A stretch of 64,000 bases of DNA from Cohaesibacter celericrescens (GCF_002866925.1 NZ_PKUQ01000022.1:164401-228400); one strand, 5' to 3'. Counted from the first letter of the stretch, positions 40,343 through 49,357 are shown. Notes: a model not told the origin generated them from the letters alone. Numbers and translations: made by a program.

Positions 40343-41453
40343 GGTCTATTTCCTCCCATAGAAATCCTTTGTGCTCTCTCCCAAAATGCCCATATGCAGC
40401 CGTGTCTTTGAAGATTGGACGGCGCAAATTCAATGCTTTGATCATGCCTGAAACGGATAAAGAAAAAACCTCTTTAACCGCGAGAACCAATTTTTCGGAA
40501 TTGATTGTCGCTGTCCCAAAGGAGTTTACATCGATCATCTCGGGATCAGGTTGACCTATAGCAAAAGCGAGAGAAACTTCACATTTTTTGGCAAGTCCGG
40601 CAGCCACAATATTCTTGGCGATATAGCGCGCCATATAGGCAGCAGACCTGTCAACTTTGGTCGGATCCTTGCCAGAAAAAGCACCTCCTCCGTGCCTAGC
40701 AATTCCCCCGTAAGTATCCACCATAAGTTTGCGTCCGGTCAACCCGGTGTCGGCAATCGGCCCGCCTTCAACAAAACGGCCAGTGGGATTGATCAGCAAC
40801 CGTGTTTGGGACGTCAACAAGGAACCAAAGACAGGATAAACAACCTCTTCAATAACGCCTCGGATGATGTTTTGTCTATTAACTTCAGCATCATGCTGGG
40901 TTGAGACAATTACACAGCTCAACCGATCTGGGCGATCATTTTCATCATAGCTCATGGTGACTTGAGCTTTGCCATCTGGTCTGAGCCAGGGAAGCGCGCC
41001 ACTGTGTCGCGCATCTGCCAACCTTGCTGTTAACTGATGGGCATAGTGGATTGGGGCCGGCATGAAACAATCGGTTTCATCACAGGCAAAACCATAAAAA
41101 ATACCCTGATCGCCAGCACCTAAGCTATCGCCGTGAGAAACGCCTTGCGCGATGTCTGGCGACTGTTCACGCAAACTGGTGACAATGAAACAAGTGTCAG
41201 CTTCGAACCCTAACGCGGGATCATCATACCCTATTTTATGCAGTGTCTCCCGCACGATCGGCGCAATTTCAACATGGGCATGAGAGGTTATCTCCCCCGC
41301 GATGAAGACCGTATCACCTGCGACCATAACTTCAGCGGCAACCCGGGCGTAAGGGTCTTGGGCAAGATAGGCGTCCAGGATGCCGTCTGAAATCTGATCA
41401 CAGACCTTATCGGGATGCCCTTCGGTAACGGATTCCGAACTTACAAATTTCAT
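40311..41453 (-). CDS. metK: S-adenosylmethionine synthetase (locus-dedicated copy)
   Basis: 380 residues, full length. Motifs: SESVTEGHPDKVCDQISDG near the start, GAGDQGIFYGFACDET in the middle, and GGGAFSGKDPTKVDRSAAYM. It makes SAM from Met and ATP. Its place between the activase and the regulators suggests it feeds SAM to the radical-SAM activating enzyme. ATG at 41453 has AAGAAGGA 7 bases upstream; an in-frame ATG at 41459 would leave no spacing. A hairpin CAGAT-CTAAC-ATCTG lies in its leader but no SAM-riboswitch pattern was recognised. Confidence 0.93.
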   Translation of the reverse strand: MKFVSSESVTEGHPDKVCDQISDGILDAYLAQDPYARVAAEVMVAGDTVFIAGEITSHAHVEIAPIVRETLHKIGYDDPALGFEADTCFIVTSLREQSPDIAQGVSHGDSLGAGDQGIFYGFACDETDCFMPAPIHYAHQLTARLADARHSGALPWLRPDGKAQVTMSYDENDRPDRLSCVIVSTQHDAEVNRQNIIRGVIEEVVYPVFGSLLTSQTRLLINPTGRFVEGGPIADTGLTGRKLMVDTYGGIARHGGGAFSGKDPTKVDRSAAYMARYIAKNIVAAGLAKKCEVSLAFAIGQPDPEMIDVNSFGTATINSEKLVLAVKEVFSLSVSGMIKALNLRRPIFKDTAAYGHFGREHKGFLWEEIDRAAILRRLCG

Positions 41454-41573
41454 TGACATCCTTCTTTCGCTTTTTGGTCTGTTTTACAGCAGATGTTAGA
41501 TCTGTTGTCTGCCCTCTTCATTCAGGTTCGGACGACAGGTTCATTTCCCTTGGGTTTGGTATCCATTCAACTG

Positions 41574-42491
41574 TCAACCGCCAATAACGCAGGAAAAACC
41601 GGCTTCCTCGACGACCTTGACCAAGGGGCCTATTGCATCCTTTGGCATAGCCTCAAGATTTCCCATCGGATAAGGGCGCCCTAACAACGCATATTTATTC
41701 TCGCCATAGCTGTGATAAGGAAGAAGATGAATGGTATCGACACCGGGCATGAGTTTGGCAAAGGCGGCAATATCGCCAATCGCTTTTTCGCTATCATTAA
41801 AACCCGGCACCACAGGAACGCGGACCACTGTCTTGGTAAGCGAGGCCATACAAAGCGCATTTTCCAAAATGATACGATTATCGACACCGGTATTGGCCAG
41901 ATGAACAGCTGGATCAACCACCTTTAGATCCAACAACAAATGATCCACATGAGGGATAACATCACGGGCGATTTCCCGTGTCGTATAACCGGTGGTTTCA
42001 ATCGCGGTGCTCCACCCACGTTCGTGACATGCCTTCAACAATTCCTTGGCAAACTGGTGCTGGAATAGTGGCTCGCCTCCCGACAGGGTGATACCGCCAC
42101 CGGAGCGACGATAGTGTGTCGCATCCTTTCCCACTTCATGAATTACCTGCTGGATAGACATACGACGCCCAGATTGAGTCAACGCATTGGTCGGACACAC
42201 TTCTGCGCATTTGCCACAAGAGATGCATTTATCCCGATCAACAAACCCCGGATTGTCACGCGAAAGGGCCTGTACCGGACAAACGGGAATGCAACGTTCA
42301 CAATGGATGCAATCAGATGCTTGATAGAGAAGCTCAGGTTCAGGATTTTGAGATTCAGGGTTGCTGCACCAGCGGCAGCGAAGCGGACAGCCCTTCAAGA
42401 AAATAATGGTTCGAATTCCGGGGCCATCATGGATCGAATAGCGCTGGATGTCGAAAACAACACCCTCTTTTTCATAGTCAATCTGGTTCAT
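41574..42491 (-). CDS. Glycyl radical enzyme activating enzyme (radical SAM)
   Basis: 305 residues. The radical-SAM Cys motif is CPLRCRWC (about residues 35-42), preceded by SIHDGPGIRTIIFLKG, the signature of glycyl-radical activases. Two ferredoxin clusters follow (CIHCERCIPVCP and CISCGKCAEVCP). GGITLSGGEP is the GGE motif. It would install the glycyl radical on Gly820 of the enzyme at 51015-53561. It lies 8 genes downstream of its target within the same operon. Confidence 0.93.
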   Translation of the reverse strand: MNQIDYEKEGVVFDIQRYSIHDGPGIRTIIFLKGCPLRCRWCSNPESQNPEPELLYQASDCIHCERCIPVCPVQALSRDNPGFVDRDKCISCGKCAEVCPTNALTQSGRRMSIQQVIHEVGKDATHYRRSGGGITLSGGEPLFQHQFAKELLKACHERGWSTAIETTGYTTREIARDVIPHVDHLLLDLKVVDPAVHLANTGVDNRIILENALCMASLTKTVVRVPVVPGFNDSEKAIGDIAAFAKLMPGVDTIHLLPYHSYGENKYALLGRPYPMGNLEAMPKDAIGPLVKVVEEAGFSCVIGG

Positions 42492-42578
42492 TTTGGTCCC
42501 GCTTGTTTTTCAGGCATCACTTTGCCATGGTGTCCCCATGGCTCGACGCTTCGTTTGTTTGTTGTGCAATCCGGTCAG

Positions 42579-42881
42579 TCAAAAGCCAGGCTGTTCTGCC
42601 GCCTTGATCGCGTCCATGGCCGCCTTCACCGCAGACGTCTCACCCAACACCGCCAATGTGGTAACGTGCTGCGGACAGGTGCCGTAGATCTCGACGGTAA
42701 AGACGTCTGACGCCTTCATGGCCAGATCCGAGAAGAAAAAGAGGTCAGTAACACTGGCCTGAATGAGGCCGACAGACCCCACCCGATGCTCTTTTGCCCA
42801 TGCTCTGCCATGCGGAGGCATCCGCCGCTGGAGCATTTGCAACACTTCAGGCTGTGGCGCATTAATGATCCGGACATTCAT
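42579..42881 (-). CDS. PduU/GrpU-type shell protein
   Basis: 100 residues with a circularly permuted BMC-H pattern: RVGSVGLIQASVTDLFFFSDLAMKASDV, then a loop and VTTLAVLGETSAVKAAMDAIKA. The loop GTCPQH would lie near the hexamer pore. In the GrpU subgroup of GRM shells a conserved Cys at the pore can bind an iron-sulfur cluster; the single Cys here fits, from memory of that work. Probably a pore that moves electrons or metal rather than substrate. Confidence 0.75.
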   Translation of the reverse strand: MNVRIINAPQPEVLQMLQRRMPPHGRAWAKEHRVGSVGLIQASVTDLFFFSDLAMKASDVFTVEIYGTCPQHVTTLAVLGETSAVKAAMDAIKAAEQPGF

Positions 42882-42990
42882 AGCGGAAGTTCCTCCCTCA
42901 AGAATTTTCTAGTCTTGGTCACCCTCTTCAGGGCATGTTTTTTGGATGAAGAACGGGATCGGTGTAGATCAATCCCGTTCTTCTGGGACG

Positions 42991-44709
42991 TCATCGTACG
43001 TTCAAAGCTTCGACCATGACGCATTTGCGACGGCGGGCGAACGATTTGGGTGATGTCAGCCCCTCACCGGTTGGTCCGGCAATGGTGAAAGTAGTATAGC
43101 CTTCGCCTCCGACCCCGATGCCTGCATAGGACGGGCCGTTTTTGACAAAGATCGTGGTCTGAATGAGCTTGGCCATTTTGGTCAGTTTGCGCACATTGGT
43201 GGAGTGCATGATGGCCGTGTGCCGGTTGCCATGTTCCACTTCGACAGCCAAATCAATGGCTTCATCAACGGTTTGCACCCTTACCAGAGGCAAAATCGGC
43301 ATCATCAATTCTTCCTGAACAAAGGGATGGTCTTTGGGAAGGTCGATCAAGATGATTTTCACGCTGTCATCCACCGTGATGCCAACCTTATCCAGCAAGT
43401 AAACAGCACTTTTCCCTACACAGGAGGTTTCTGGTGTTCCTTTTGTGTTGATCACCAGCTTTTCCAGTTTGGTGATGACGGCAGGATCGCTAACCAAGTA
43501 AGCACCGCATTTTTTCATACAGGAAATCAAATAATCGGCAATCTGATCGACCGCGATGATTTCCTTTTCGGCAATGCATGGCAGATTGTTGTCAAAACTG
43601 GCGCCGTTGACGATATCTTGCGCGGCTTTTTCGATATCCGCAGTCTCATCAACAACGACTGGTGGGTTGCCCGCGCCTGCCCCGATGGCTTTTTTACCCG
43701 TAGACATCACCGTTTTGACGATGCCCGGACCACCAGTTGCCACCAGCATGCGCACTTTGGGGTGAGCCATCATGGCGTTTGTGTTATCGATGGAAGGCGT
43801 CTGCACTGTTACAACCAGATTGGCTGGAGCGCCCAACGTAGCAAGTTTGCGGTTGATCAGCTTGATCATAAGCAAAGATACTTCCGTCGCTCTTGGGTGT
43901 GGACTGAAGACAACGGCATTGCCTGCGGCCAGCATACCAATCGAATTACAAATGATGGTTTCTGTCGGATTGGTGGTTGGCGTAATGGCACCAATGACCC
44001 CGAAGGCCGAATATTCAACCAATGTCAGTCCATTGTCTCCGCTCTGCGCTTCGGTGGTCAAATCTTCGATGCCCGGCGTTTTTTCTGCAGCTATCCGGTT
44101 TTTGATCAACTTATGCTCATAGTTCCCCATACCGGTCTGCTCAGCGCCCATGCGTGAAATGCGTTCAAGATTGTCCTGCACCAAGGTTACTTCACGAATG
44201 CCGTCAATGAATTGCTGCCGCGCTTGCATGGAACAAAACTGATATTGGCGTTGAGCAAGTTCCGCAGCGTTTACCGCTTCGTCCATGCTAGCGAAAACAC
44301 CATCACCAAGCGTCGTCATTTCTCCTTCAGCAACCGTGATGGCGTCAGAAGCCTTGTAGGGGCAGCCCACTGGAGCGGAACAATCAGAAACACGTCCGCC
44401 ATGTTTTTCAGCCAGTAGCTTGGCGACAATATCGGTGACCATAATATCGTTTGGGCTTTCACTGCTTTTGCTACGTTCCCAGCCACATTTGGTTGGGCTT
44501 GGTACATATTCATTCTGAGCATCAGAGCTGGGAGAAGTCTTTCCGGTCTCGCTCATGATTTTCGCCAAAATTTCGGAAACCATATTGCCGGGAGCCGCAC
44601 TGGTTGGACTATTGTTGACCTTTGGCGCGTCACTCACGGGTGTCGTGTTGGTGCCTCCAAAACCGCTGAGAACTTTCGCTACAGCGTCTGCGATCTTTTG
44701 ATCGTTCAC
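42991..44709 (-). CDS. pduP: CoA-acylating aldehyde dehydrogenase with triple-helix N-terminal extension
   Basis: 572 residues versus about 460 for ordinary PduP. The core has the active-site Cys in NNLPCIAEKEI and GAITPTTNPTET. It turns the aldehyde into acyl-CoA using NAD+. The first about 115 residues are an extension with three short amphipathic helices (KIADAVAKVLSGF at 5-17, MVSEILAKIMSE at 43-54, MVTDIVAKLLAE at 90-101) joined by Ser/Pro/Asn linkers. Each resembles an encapsulation peptide. GTG start at 44709 is supported by AGGAAGGA 7 bases upstream. Confidence 0.92.
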   Translation of the reverse strand: MNDQKIADAVAKVLSGFGGTNTTPVSDAPKVNNSPTSAAPGNMVSEILAKIMSETGKTSPSSDAQNEYVPSPTKCGWERSKSSESPNDIMVTDIVAKLLAEKHGGRVSDCSAPVGCPYKASDAITVAEGEMTTLGDGVFASMDEAVNAAELAQRQYQFCSMQARQQFIDGIREVTLVQDNLERISRMGAEQTGMGNYEHKLIKNRIAAEKTPGIEDLTTEAQSGDNGLTLVEYSAFGVIGAITPTTNPTETIICNSIGMLAAGNAVVFSPHPRATEVSLLMIKLINRKLATLGAPANLVVTVQTPSIDNTNAMMAHPKVRMLVATGGPGIVKTVMSTGKKAIGAGAGNPPVVVDETADIEKAAQDIVNGASFDNNLPCIAEKEIIAVDQIADYLISCMKKCGAYLVSDPAVITKLEKLVINTKGTPETSCVGKSAVYLLDKVGITVDDSVKIILIDLPKDHPFVQEELMMPILPLVRVQTVDEAIDLAVEVEHGNRHTAIMHSTNVRKLTKMAKLIQTTIFVKNGPSYAGIGVGGEGYTTFTIAGPTGEGLTSPKSFARRRKCVMVEALNVR

Positions 44710-44713
44710 TGCT

Positions 44714-45214
44714 TTATCCTTCCTCAGGGCAGCGCCCTGCATGTTCCAAAAAAATGTAAAGCGCGTGGTCAGCGATCAGCATGTCTTCATCTGCTGTGCC
44801 ACCACTGACACCAATCGCGCCAACCACAACGCCGTTGCGGCGAACAGGCACGCCGCCGCCAAAAAGAACCGTCCGCCCACCATTGTTGGCTTGGACGCCG
44901 AACAACATGCCACCCGGCTGTGCCAACAGCCCCAATTCATGGGTCGACATCCGAAAACTTGCTGCGGTATGCGCTTTATCGGTCGCCAACTGTGCGCTTG
45001 CTGGTAGACTTGACGTCATCCGGTGAAACAAAATCTGCTGACCTTCTGTGTCCGCAATCGAAATGACAATAGGAACACCAATCGCCTTCGCTTTCTGTTC
45101 CGCCAAAGCCGCAAGATGTTTGGCCTCCTTCAGGGTCAGCGGTCCAGGGCTCTGTTGCGAGATCTCTTGCTGGATCAAGTGAGCAATCTGCGCTCTGTTT
45201 TCTGCCGTCAGCAT
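44714..45214 (-). CDS. GlcG/HbpS-family (PduO C-terminal-like) protein
   Basis: 166 residues. The family fold is visible: LKEAKHLAALAEQKAKAIGVPIVISIADTEG, MTSSLPASAQLATDKAHTAASF, and GGGVPVRRNGVVVGAIGVSGGTADED. In PduO this domain binds heme or flavin-like ligands; in GRM loci a stand-alone GlcG protein is common with unclear function. ATG at 45214 has AAGGA upstream; a TTG at 45232 would overlap the BMC-P gene. Confidence 0.85.
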   Translation of the reverse strand: MLTAENRAQIAHLIQQEISQQSPGPLTLKEAKHLAALAEQKAKAIGVPIVISIADTEGQQILFHRMTSSLPASAQLATDKAHTAASFRMSTHELGLLAQPGGMLFGVQANNGGRTVLFGGGVPVRRNGVVVGAIGVSGGTADEDMLIADHALYIFLEHAGRCPEEG

Positions 45215-45225
45215 CCGCTTGATCC

Positions 45226-45501
45226 TTACCAATCATGCTTTGTCTCAATGGTGTCCACGATGCCCACGATAGTGGCATCGGTGACGGAATCTTGCAGCAA
45301 AGCAGCTTGTCGAGCCGAGCTGTTGGTGGTGACAATGACTACTTCATCATTGCCGGCACCGACCGTATCCACTGCGATTTCGGTGTAGCCATCCGGCTCC
45401 AGTTTTTCGTTCAATCTGGCCACAACAAGCAACTTGGAACCAAGTAGGGATTCATCCTTGCTGGTCGAGACCACTGTTCCGATGACTTTTGCAATATGCA
45501 T
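45226..45501 (-). CDS. BMC-P shell vertex protein (EutN/CcmL family)
   Basis: 91 residues: MHIAKVIGTVVSTSKDESLLGSKLLVV, IAVDTVGAGNDEVVIVTTNSSAR, and TDATIVGIVDTIE match the pentameric vertex family that closes the icosahedral shell. Only one BMC-P is seen in this locus. Confidence 0.92.
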   Translation of the reverse strand: MHIAKVIGTVVSTSKDESLLGSKLLVVARLNEKLEPDGYTEIAVDTVGAGNDEVVIVTTNSSARQAALLQDSVTDATIVGIVDTIETKHDW

Positions 45502-45510
45502 TGCTTCCCC

Positions 45511-46302
45511 CTAGCCTTTAATGATGCGGATGTTGCGGGCACGCAGTTCTTCAGCGGCCAACGGCGTAATCAATTGATTATGGTCCAGATGCAGGGCCTG
45601 ACCCTTGAAGCGTTTTGCGTCACTCCAGCCGATGACCCGCTTTCCGGTTTGCGATGGCGCGTTAACGCGCGCTGGCGCCTGACTTACCAAGCTGTTTGAC
45701 GTGGTTTGACGCTCGCTTGGTATTAGGCCCATCACGGCCTGTGCCAAATTTGTGGCATCACACAGTTTGACACCGTAATTTACCAACGTTGTCAGATGCG
45801 ACACCATCATGGCGCGATAGGCAGAATTGGCACCAAAGCCGCGGTCTTCACGACCGCGACAGGTTGGGCAACATCCGTCTCTAGCAGCGACAATCGGTTT
45901 GCCCAGCTCCAATGCGGTTGTCAGCAGGCGAGATACGGGATCGTCGGCAATGCCCATCGTCACTTTTGCAGCCAGAGACACAGCCATGCTGGCAGCAACA
46001 ACGACACCACAACCATCCAGCCGCTTTTGAATATCCGCGCCCGTTAGATCTGTTGCTGCAGTGGATTTGCATCCAGCACAAGCTTTGTGGGATTGCCCAC
46101 ATGCTTCTTTCGCGCAGAACAGATCGAGCTTCCAGCCTGCCTCGCGTAATGCCTCAACAGACTTATGAGCGTCAATCAGGCCATGGATAGACCCGTCAAA
46201 TACAACAAGGGCGGACTGTTTTTGTGCGGTTAGCCGCTCCACCACACGCTCGGAGACTAGCTTGATCAAAGCCATGTTTATCGCCTGTTCCAAAGGGGTC
46301 AT
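45511..46302 (-). CDS. GRM-associated flavoprotein-like protein
   Basis: 263 residues. The N-terminal Rossmann-like region (SALVVFDGSIHGLIDAHKSVEAL) suggests a flavoprotein (PF02441-type) fold. Cys are unusually many: CAKEACGQSHKACAGCK and ARDGCCPTCRG, which may bind zinc or an iron-sulfur cluster. The C-terminus HLDHNQLITPLAAEELRARNI resembles the ITPLA-type ends seen in several BMC-associated proteins. Its partner reaction is not known; redox supply within the shell is possible. It overlaps EutJ by 4 bases. Confidence 0.65.
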   Translation of the reverse strand: MTPLEQAINMALIKLVSERVVERLTAQKQSALVVFDGSIHGLIDAHKSVEALREAGWKLDLFCAKEACGQSHKACAGCKSTAATDLTGADIQKRLDGCGVVVAASMAVSLAAKVTMGIADDPVSRLLTTALELGKPIVAARDGCCPTCRGREDRGFGANSAYRAMMVSHLTTLVNYGVKLCDATNLAQAVMGLIPSERQTTSNSLVSQAPARVNAPSQTGKRVIGWSDAKRFKGQALHLDHNQLITPLAAEELRARNIRIIKG

Positions 46303-47147
46303 TGCAGGCTCCCTTCTGGACCGTTATTCTCATACATAGCGATGCCAAGCGGCGTAACCAGCAGAGGCTCGGCTGGCTTATGAACACTTTTGCCGGTCTG
46401 GCTGGCGAATACCTTTTCAAACTGGGAAAAAACACAGGCACCACCTACCACATAGATGTCATCAACATCATGGTTGACCAGAAAGCCGGAAACGATACTG
46501 GCCATCTTATCGACGACGGGCTGCACCACCGCAAATACATCGCGTTCGTTTGCCGTATCTAATTTTGCTACCTCGGCCGCTTCAAAGGACAATCCACGCG
46601 CACCGGCCAAAACCAATGTCATGTGTGTACCGCCGGTCGCTTCATCAAAGGCATCAAGGACTTTGCCATTTTTGAGAATACTGATGCCGGTTGTGCCGCC
46701 GCCAACATCGACGACGGCACCATCGCTCACCTTGAGAACGCGCGCCGCAGCAGATGGCTCGTCAATAATTTCCATCAATTGGAAGTCAGCAGCCTCAACC
46801 ACATTGCCTATCGCTTTGGCATTGCCCGGCGAAATGCCCGGAGGGATGGCTGTTGCGGCTTGCAAGAGAGGCTCACCAAGTCGTTCTTCAAGCTCGGCTT
46901 TGAGCTTTCTGACTGCTTGCACCGCTCCGATATAATCAACGACAATGCCGTCACGTACGACAGTTGAACGATGCGTTGCACCGGCGACGGGACGATTGTC
47001 TGCATCCAATACCGATAGAACGATGTTGGCTGTCCCTAGATCGACGCCGCATTTGAGCGGGCCGGAAGCACGATCCTCATGGGCGACGATGGTTTTGTCC
47101 CGGATTAGCGTGGCAAATGCGTTCAATATGGCATTCGAATCCGTCAT
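46299..47147 (-). CDS. eutJ: EutJ-family actin-like ATPase
   Basis: 282 residues. Hsp70/actin fold motifs: KCGVDLGTANIVLSVLDADN (phosphate 1), AVVDVGGGTTGISIL (phosphate 2) and IYVVGGACVFSQFEKVF (adenosine). EutJ proteins are thought to act as chaperones or reactivases for microcompartment enzymes; with a glycyl radical enzyme a reactivase role is unproven. ATG at 47147 (MTDSNAIL) is preferred to the longer in-frame start. Confidence 0.87.
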   Translation of the reverse strand: MTDSNAILNAFATLIRDKTIVAHEDRASGPLKCGVDLGTANIVLSVLDADNRPVAGATHRSTVVRDGIVVDYIGAVQAVRKLKAELEERLGEPLLQAATAIPPGISPGNAKAIGNVVEAADFQLMEIIDEPSAAARVLKVSDGAVVDVGGGTTGISILKNGKVLDAFDEATGGTHMTLVLAGARGLSFEAAEVAKLDTANERDVFAVVQPVVDKMASIVSGFLVNHDVDDIYVVGGACVFSQFEKVFASQTGKSVHKPAEPLLVTPLGIAMYENNGPEGSLQ

Positions 47148-47183
47148 TTCAGTCTCTCTTGTTTGCTGCGTTTGCCGCCACAT

Positions 47184-47858
47184 TTATGCCTTGAGGATAC
47201 GAACATGATCGTCATTTTTCAGCCCAAAAGCATTGGCCTCTTCAATGTCAATATGCATTTCAAGGCCGGATGCTTCAGCGGCGCGAATGGCTACGTGATG
47301 CATGATGCCGCCGCGCGGGCCGCCTATTTCAACACTGACTTCTTCGCCATTTTTAATGCCAAGAGAACGTGCGGTTTCAGGCAACATATGAATGTGCCGC
47401 TGCGCTACGATCACACCGTCTTCTTTTTTGACGCTGCCATTGGGTCCAACAACTTCAATACCAGCAGAGGCCTCCAGCTGACCAGACATGCGCAACGGCG
47501 CTTTGATCCCCAAGGTGAAACCATCGGCGATTGAGACTTCAATTTGGGTTTCCTTGCGCAGGGGCCCAAGTACCCTCACCTTTCCGATTTCGCCTTTCGG
47601 GCCGCGCAAAATCACCGTTTCTTCCGCCGCATATTGACCGGGCTGTTTCATGGCTTTCTTGCGTGTCAAATCGGAACCCGGTCCAAACAAGGCATCCAAA
47701 TCGGGGCGCGATAAATGAATGTGACGATTGGAGACGCCAATCGGTACAAGCGATGGATCTTGCTCTGCAATAACGGCGGTTTGACTGGCAGCCTGACCCA
47801 TGGCTTTTGCCAAAATTTCGGCGACGACCCGGTCGATCATGTCATGTGTGTTTTGCAT
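47184..47858 (-). CDS. pduL: Phosphate propanoyltransferase PduL
   Basis: 224 residues. Two PduL zinc-binding His motifs: SNRHIHLSRPDL and AQRHIHMLPETA, with GPLRKETQIEVSIADGFTLG between. It converts acyl-CoA to acyl-phosphate and recycles CoA in the lumen. The N-terminal helix MIDRVVAEILAKAM looks like an encapsulation peptide and resembles those of the aldehyde dehydrogenase. PduL presence makes this a substrate-level phosphorylation pathway. Confidence 0.94.
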   Translation of the reverse strand: MQNTHDMIDRVVAEILAKAMGQAASQTAVIAEQDPSLVPIGVSNRHIHLSRPDLDALFGPGSDLTRKKAMKQPGQYAAEETVILRGPKGEIGKVRVLGPLRKETQIEVSIADGFTLGIKAPLRMSGQLEASAGIEVVGPNGSVKKEDGVIVAQRHIHMLPETARSLGIKNGEEVSVEIGGPRGGIMHHVAIRAAEASGLEMHIDIEEANAFGLKNDDHVRILKA

Positions 47859-47901
47859 GGGGTTTCTTTTCTTTTGGTCTTATAGGTCGTTTGTTTGAGC
47901 T

Positions 47902-48495
47902 TTATCCGCGTCTTCGACGAGATCTTGCGCTTTTATGTACCGTTTTGGAGGGGTCAACCGGCTGCGCCTCCGCAGAACTCTGTTCTTCGGTTTTCAACTG
48001 TTGAACAGACACCACGTTGTCGGCTTCCACTTGTTCAGGCTTCAGCTCGACAGCCACCAATTTTTCTGTATCGCCAGAACCCGCTTCTTGAGGGCTAGGC
48101 TCTGGGGGTTGGTCGGACTGGTCATCAGGCTTGGTGTCTTTGCCGCCACCATCGCCCGAGGGAGTGGCATCTGGAGGGGTGTCATGTGGTGGTTTGGGGA
48201 GATTTACACCCACCGTGTCTGCATTTATGACCATCGCTTCCACGCCATCAGCTGGGCGTGCGATGATGCTCGTCGACACAATCTGACCCACCTTAGCGGC
48301 GGAAACACGCGCTGCCGAGACAGCGGCATTAATGGCGCCAATCTCTCCGTAAAGTTTGATGACCGTCATGCCACCGCCTTTAGCAAACTCGTAGCCCACC
48401 AATTCTACATTGGCTGATTTCACTGCGGAGTCTGCCGCTTCAATGGCCGTAAGCAAACCAGTTGCTTCAATCAATCCAAGGCTTTTCTGTACCAT
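47902..48495 (-). CDS. BMC-H shell protein with long low-complexity tail
   Basis: 197 residues. Residues 1-90 are a standard BMC-H domain (KSLGLIEATGLLTAIEAADSAVKSANVELVGYE and GEIGAINAAVSAARVSA). The C-terminal about 100 residues are Pro/Asp/Glu/Gly-rich and disordered, ending in a basic patch (KSARSRRRRG). PduK-like shell proteins also carry C-terminal extensions; this one lacks Cys. The charged tail may bind cargo or nucleic acid or control compartment spacing. Confidence 0.88.
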   Translation of the reverse strand: MVQKSLGLIEATGLLTAIEAADSAVKSANVELVGYEFAKGGGMTVIKLYGEIGAINAAVSAARVSAAKVGQIVSTSIIARPADGVEAMVINADTVGVNLPKPPHDTPPDATPSGDGGGKDTKPDDQSDQPPEPSPQEAGSGDTEKLVAVELKPEQVEADNVVSVQQLKTEEQSSAEAQPVDPSKTVHKSARSRRRRG

Positions 48496-48513
48496 GACGA
48501 TCCTCTTTTTTTC

Positions 48514-49329
48514 TTAGATATATGGGGTTGTCGAAGACACGACGTCCGCCGGATCGAGTGCTGCGATCACTTGTTTGCCAACTTCGCGAGCTGCAATGAT
48601 GGCTTGACGCACGGCACCTGAGTCACCGGAAAATGTGAAGATGACTTCGTTGCTGAAACTGGTGCCATTGCCTGGTGAGGAATAGCCGATAGCTTCAATG
48701 GTTGCTGCTTTGGCAGCCGTATCAGCCAACAACACACCGATGGCAGCAGGTGCCCCAACAGTGATACCAAATGACTGCCCCAGAGGAGCGCCAAAGGCTT
48801 TGGCAAGTGCGGAACTGGCCCGAGCGGTATACTGGAATTCCAGATGACCAGCGGGGGTGCCATAAACATCACCGAAAGTGCGTTCAACTTCACTCAGAGT
48901 GACTTCAACGGCACGGCGCGCGTCAGACACATCCTCTGCACCAAAAATGATCAGAGAACCGTGACCGGCCCCACCTTCGGTGTCGCGAGGCAGTTCAATC
49001 AAAACAACTTCACTGTTGGTTGCCTTGACTGCTTCGTCAGCTGCAAAAATGTGCGGCCCTGCGCCTGTGCGAGCACCAACAATGCCGATCGACCGGTATT
49101 TCTTGTCGATATTCATCTTTTCATGCAGCAGTGGATCAACATTAGCGATGACCAGACCGATTGTGTTACCGATGGCTGTGCCAACGAATTCGGTCAGACC
49201 ACAGCCGGCCATTGCGCCACCAAATGATTTGGCAGCTTGGGCTTCAGGTTCTGCCTGGGTGGAGCTTTCGCTTCCACCCATTTTGCGGATAACCTCGCCC
49301 ATGATCTGTTCGACAAGATCGTCTTTCAT
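48514..49329 (-). CDS. pduB: BMC-T shell protein (PduB-type)
   Basis: 271 residues with two BMC domains: EFVGTAIGNTIGLVIANVDPLLHEKM, SIGIVGARTGAGPHIFAADEAV, then GITVGAPAAIGVLLADTAAK and FSNEVIFTFSGDSGAVRQAI. The N-terminal helix (DDLVEQIMGEVIRKMGG) followed by a flexible linker resembles the PduB extension that holds cargo at the shell inner face. Trimers form large pores for bulky ligands such as cofactors. Confidence 0.92.
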   Translation of the reverse strand: MKDDLVEQIMGEVIRKMGGSESSTQAEPEAQAAKSFGGAMAGCGLTEFVGTAIGNTIGLVIANVDPLLHEKMNIDKKYRSIGIVGARTGAGPHIFAADEAVKATNSEVVLIELPRDTEGGAGHGSLIIFGAEDVSDARRAVEVTLSEVERTFGDVYGTPAGHLEFQYTARASSALAKAFGAPLGQSFGITVGAPAAIGVLLADTAAKAATIEAIGYSSPGNGTSFSNEVIFTFSGDSGAVRQAIIAAREVGKQVIAALDPADVVSSTTPYI

Positions 49330-49357
49330 TGTCGATACTCCTCTTGATCAGGGGTTA

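Noticed and set aside
41454..41573. Possible SAM riboswitch before metK
   Set aside because: Only a simple imperfect hairpin (near 41490-41512) is seen. Conserved bases of the SAM-II or SAM/SAH classes were not found by eye.
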